A stretch of 64,000 nt of DNA, from NCBI RefSeq assembly GCF_001646665.1, contig NZ_LWBU01000169.1:188468-252467 (forward strand), read 5' to 3'. The notes beneath the pieces were generated by a model. It did not search any database. It saw only the letters and a program-made list of their open reading frames with translations, and had not been told where the DNA came from. Made by a program: the position numbers and the translations under genes. The DNA is from Streptomyces noursei. GTDB taxonomy: Bacteria > Actinomycetota > Actinomycetes > Streptomycetales > Streptomycetaceae. Shown one piece after another: positions 63,113 through 64,000 of the stretch. Positions within the stretch are counted from its first letter, which is position 1. Each line of letters opens with the position of its first letter.

Positions 63113-63568
63113 CTAGTGCTTCGACGGGTTGTGGGTCGCGGCCTCCACGGGGAGGTCCACCTCGATGGGGCCGGACTTCTCGAAGTTCAGCCGTATGCGC
63201 ACCTTCTCGCCCTGCTTCGGCTGCTTCTTGATGGCCATGAACATGATGTGGTTGCCTCCCCGTTCGAGCTTCAGCTCACCGTCGGCGGGGACGTCGAAGG
63301 ACTTCACCTGCCGCATCTTCTGGTCCTTGGTCTCGTGGATCTGGACGTCGTCGGAGAGCGGGCTCGTGACGGAGGTGAGCCGGTCCGCGGCGTCACCGCT
63401 GTTGGTGACGGTCAGGAAGCCGCCGGCCATGTCGCCCACGGGCTGCGGCATGAAGGCCCCGTGGACCTTCAGCTCCGGCCCGCCGTCCGAGGAGCAGCCG
63501 CCCAGCGCCATGGCCCCGGCGAGGGCCACGGCGGTCGACAGGGCGGTCAGGGTGGTGCGGCGGTTCAC
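63113..63568 (-). CDS. PCuAC copper chaperone lipoprotein
   Basis: 151 residues from GTG 63568 (overlaps the Sco1 stop by 4 nt). Lipoprotein signal with lipobox LGGC (Cys about 24). The PCu(A)C domain keeps the ligands: HETKDQKMRQVKSFDVPADG ... LERGGNHIMFMAIKKQPKQGE, i.e. H-x(n)-M-x(21,22)-HxM in the pattern HE/ M / HIM. It delivers Cu(I) to the CuA site of cytochrome c oxidase with Sco1. Confidence 0.93.
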   Translation of the reverse strand: MNRRTTLTALSTAVALAGAMALGGCSSDGGPELKVHGAFMPQPVGDMAGGFLTVTNSGDAADRLTSVTSPLSDDVQIHETKDQKMRQVKSFDVPADGELKLERGGNHIMFMAIKKQPKQGEKVRIRLNFEKSGPIEVDLPVEAATHNPSKH

Positions 63569-64000
63569 GGGTTCTCCCCCTTGATGATCTTCGGCAGGTC
63601 CTTCTCGTACTCCTCGGCGGTGGTGTCGTCGTCGTAGACGACGTAGCCCTGGTCGGTCCGGGGGGAGAACGCGATCACCTGGGCGCCGTGCATGGAGACG
63701 ACCGAGCCGTCCTTCTCCTTCTTCGGCGGGTCGATGCCGATGCCGATCTGGCGCGCGCCCGCCTGGATGGTCGGGAAGTCGCCGGTGAGGCCGATGAACG
63801 ACGGGTCGCCGGCGCCGGGCAGCCACTTGGCGAGCTCGGCGGAGGTGTCCCGCTCGGGGTCGGTGGTGACGAAGACCACCTGGAGCCTGTCCCGGTCTGC
63901 CTTGGGGAGTTCCTTGTAGGCCAGCGCGATGTTGCTCATGGTCAGCGGGCAGACGTCGGGGCAGTGGGTGTAGCCGAAGTAGATCAGCGTCGGCCGGCCC
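63565..64000 (-). CDS. Sco1/SenC-family copper chaperone (5' partial)
   Basis: At least 145 residues; the start lies beyond the window's right edge. The open frame continues upstream as TLIYFGYTHCPDVCPLTMSN, the CxxxC copper-binding motif of Sco1, and the His ligand is in VSMHGAQVIAFS. It moves copper to subunit II of cytochrome oxidase. First visible gene of the copper unit Sco1-PCuAC-CopCD-DyP. Confidence 0.95.
   Translation of the reverse strand, partial: GRPTLIYFGYTHCPDVCPLTMSNIALAYKELPKADRDRLQVVFVTTDPERDTSAELAKWLPGAGDPSFIGLTGDFPTIQAGARQIGIGIDPPKKEKDGSVVSMHGAQVIAFSPRTDQGYVVYDDDTTAEEYEKDLPKIIKGENP

Overview
The window is chromosomal DNA from a Streptomyces species (high-GC actinobacterium). 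The evidence is the very strong G/C bias at third codon positions, an ssgR-ssgA sporulation pair, a single-chain CydDC, a glycine-rich Ssb, six exact copies of the Streptomyces ParB site GTTTCACGTGAAAC, and DnaA boxes of the Streptomyces type TTGTCCACA. From memory, the gene order (rpsF-ssb-rpsR-rplI-dnaB ... ssgR-ssgA ... thiC ... cydAB-cydCD ... serS-pheA) matches the conserved core region near oriC in S. coelicolor. Nothing indicates a prophage, plasmid or biosynthetic cluster; almost all genes are core or small accessory functions.

Region by region. 1-4.3 kb: the end of a GT87-type membrane glycosyltransferase, then on the minus strand a FemX-like cell-wall peptidyltransferase with an alanine-racemase-like partner. 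4.5-9.8 kb: the ribosomal/replication block rpsF-ssb-rpsR-rplI (plus), a DinF-type MATE exporter (minus), and dnaB (plus) preceded by three DnaA boxes. 9.8-23.6 kb: small regulatory and metabolic units: TetR/hydrolase pair, DHFR-fold protein, a MerR-type regulator fused to two sliding-clamp domains, a serine beta-lactamase-fold hydrolase, GNAT, a divergent MarR/MFS pair with a heme-binding-type protein, a HAD pseudogene remnant, a flavohemoglobin-like protein with a long disordered N-terminus, NUDIX, LysR, a gamma-lyase-type PLP enzyme, a small membrane protein and a cupin. 23.7-29 kb: DUF5326, ssgR-ssgA, a YibE/F membrane protein, and thiC under a TPP riboswitch. 29-34.4 kb: membrane protein, phosphatase, LacI regulator, and a hisC-type aminotransferase ending inside a short inverted-repeat element.

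34.5-42.7 kb: cytochrome bd oxidase (cydA, cydB, cydCD) under a perfect Rex operator, followed by an M23 peptidase. 42.7-48.4 kb: HAD phosphatase, F420-type LLM oxidoreductase, KptA-like RNA phosphotransferase, a MerR regulator, and an EphD-like hydrolase/SDR fusion. 48.4-52.4 kb: a four-gene ABC-2 transporter operon. 52.4-57 kb: MFS with GntR regulator, lpd, and HAD. 57-60 kb: serS and pheA flanking an AT-richer gap with DnaA boxes. 60-64 kb: a minus-strand copper operon (Sco1, PCuAC, CopC-CopD, Tat-exported DyP peroxidase), whose first gene runs off the window.

A chromosome-maintenance layer lies over ordinary genes: six parS sites (one covering the translation start of cydCD), three groups of DnaA boxes outside oriC, and two copies of a CTAG-flanked inverted-repeat element, each supplying the stop codon of its neighbour. 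The MerR/beta-clamp fusion is the most novel protein architecture seen here.
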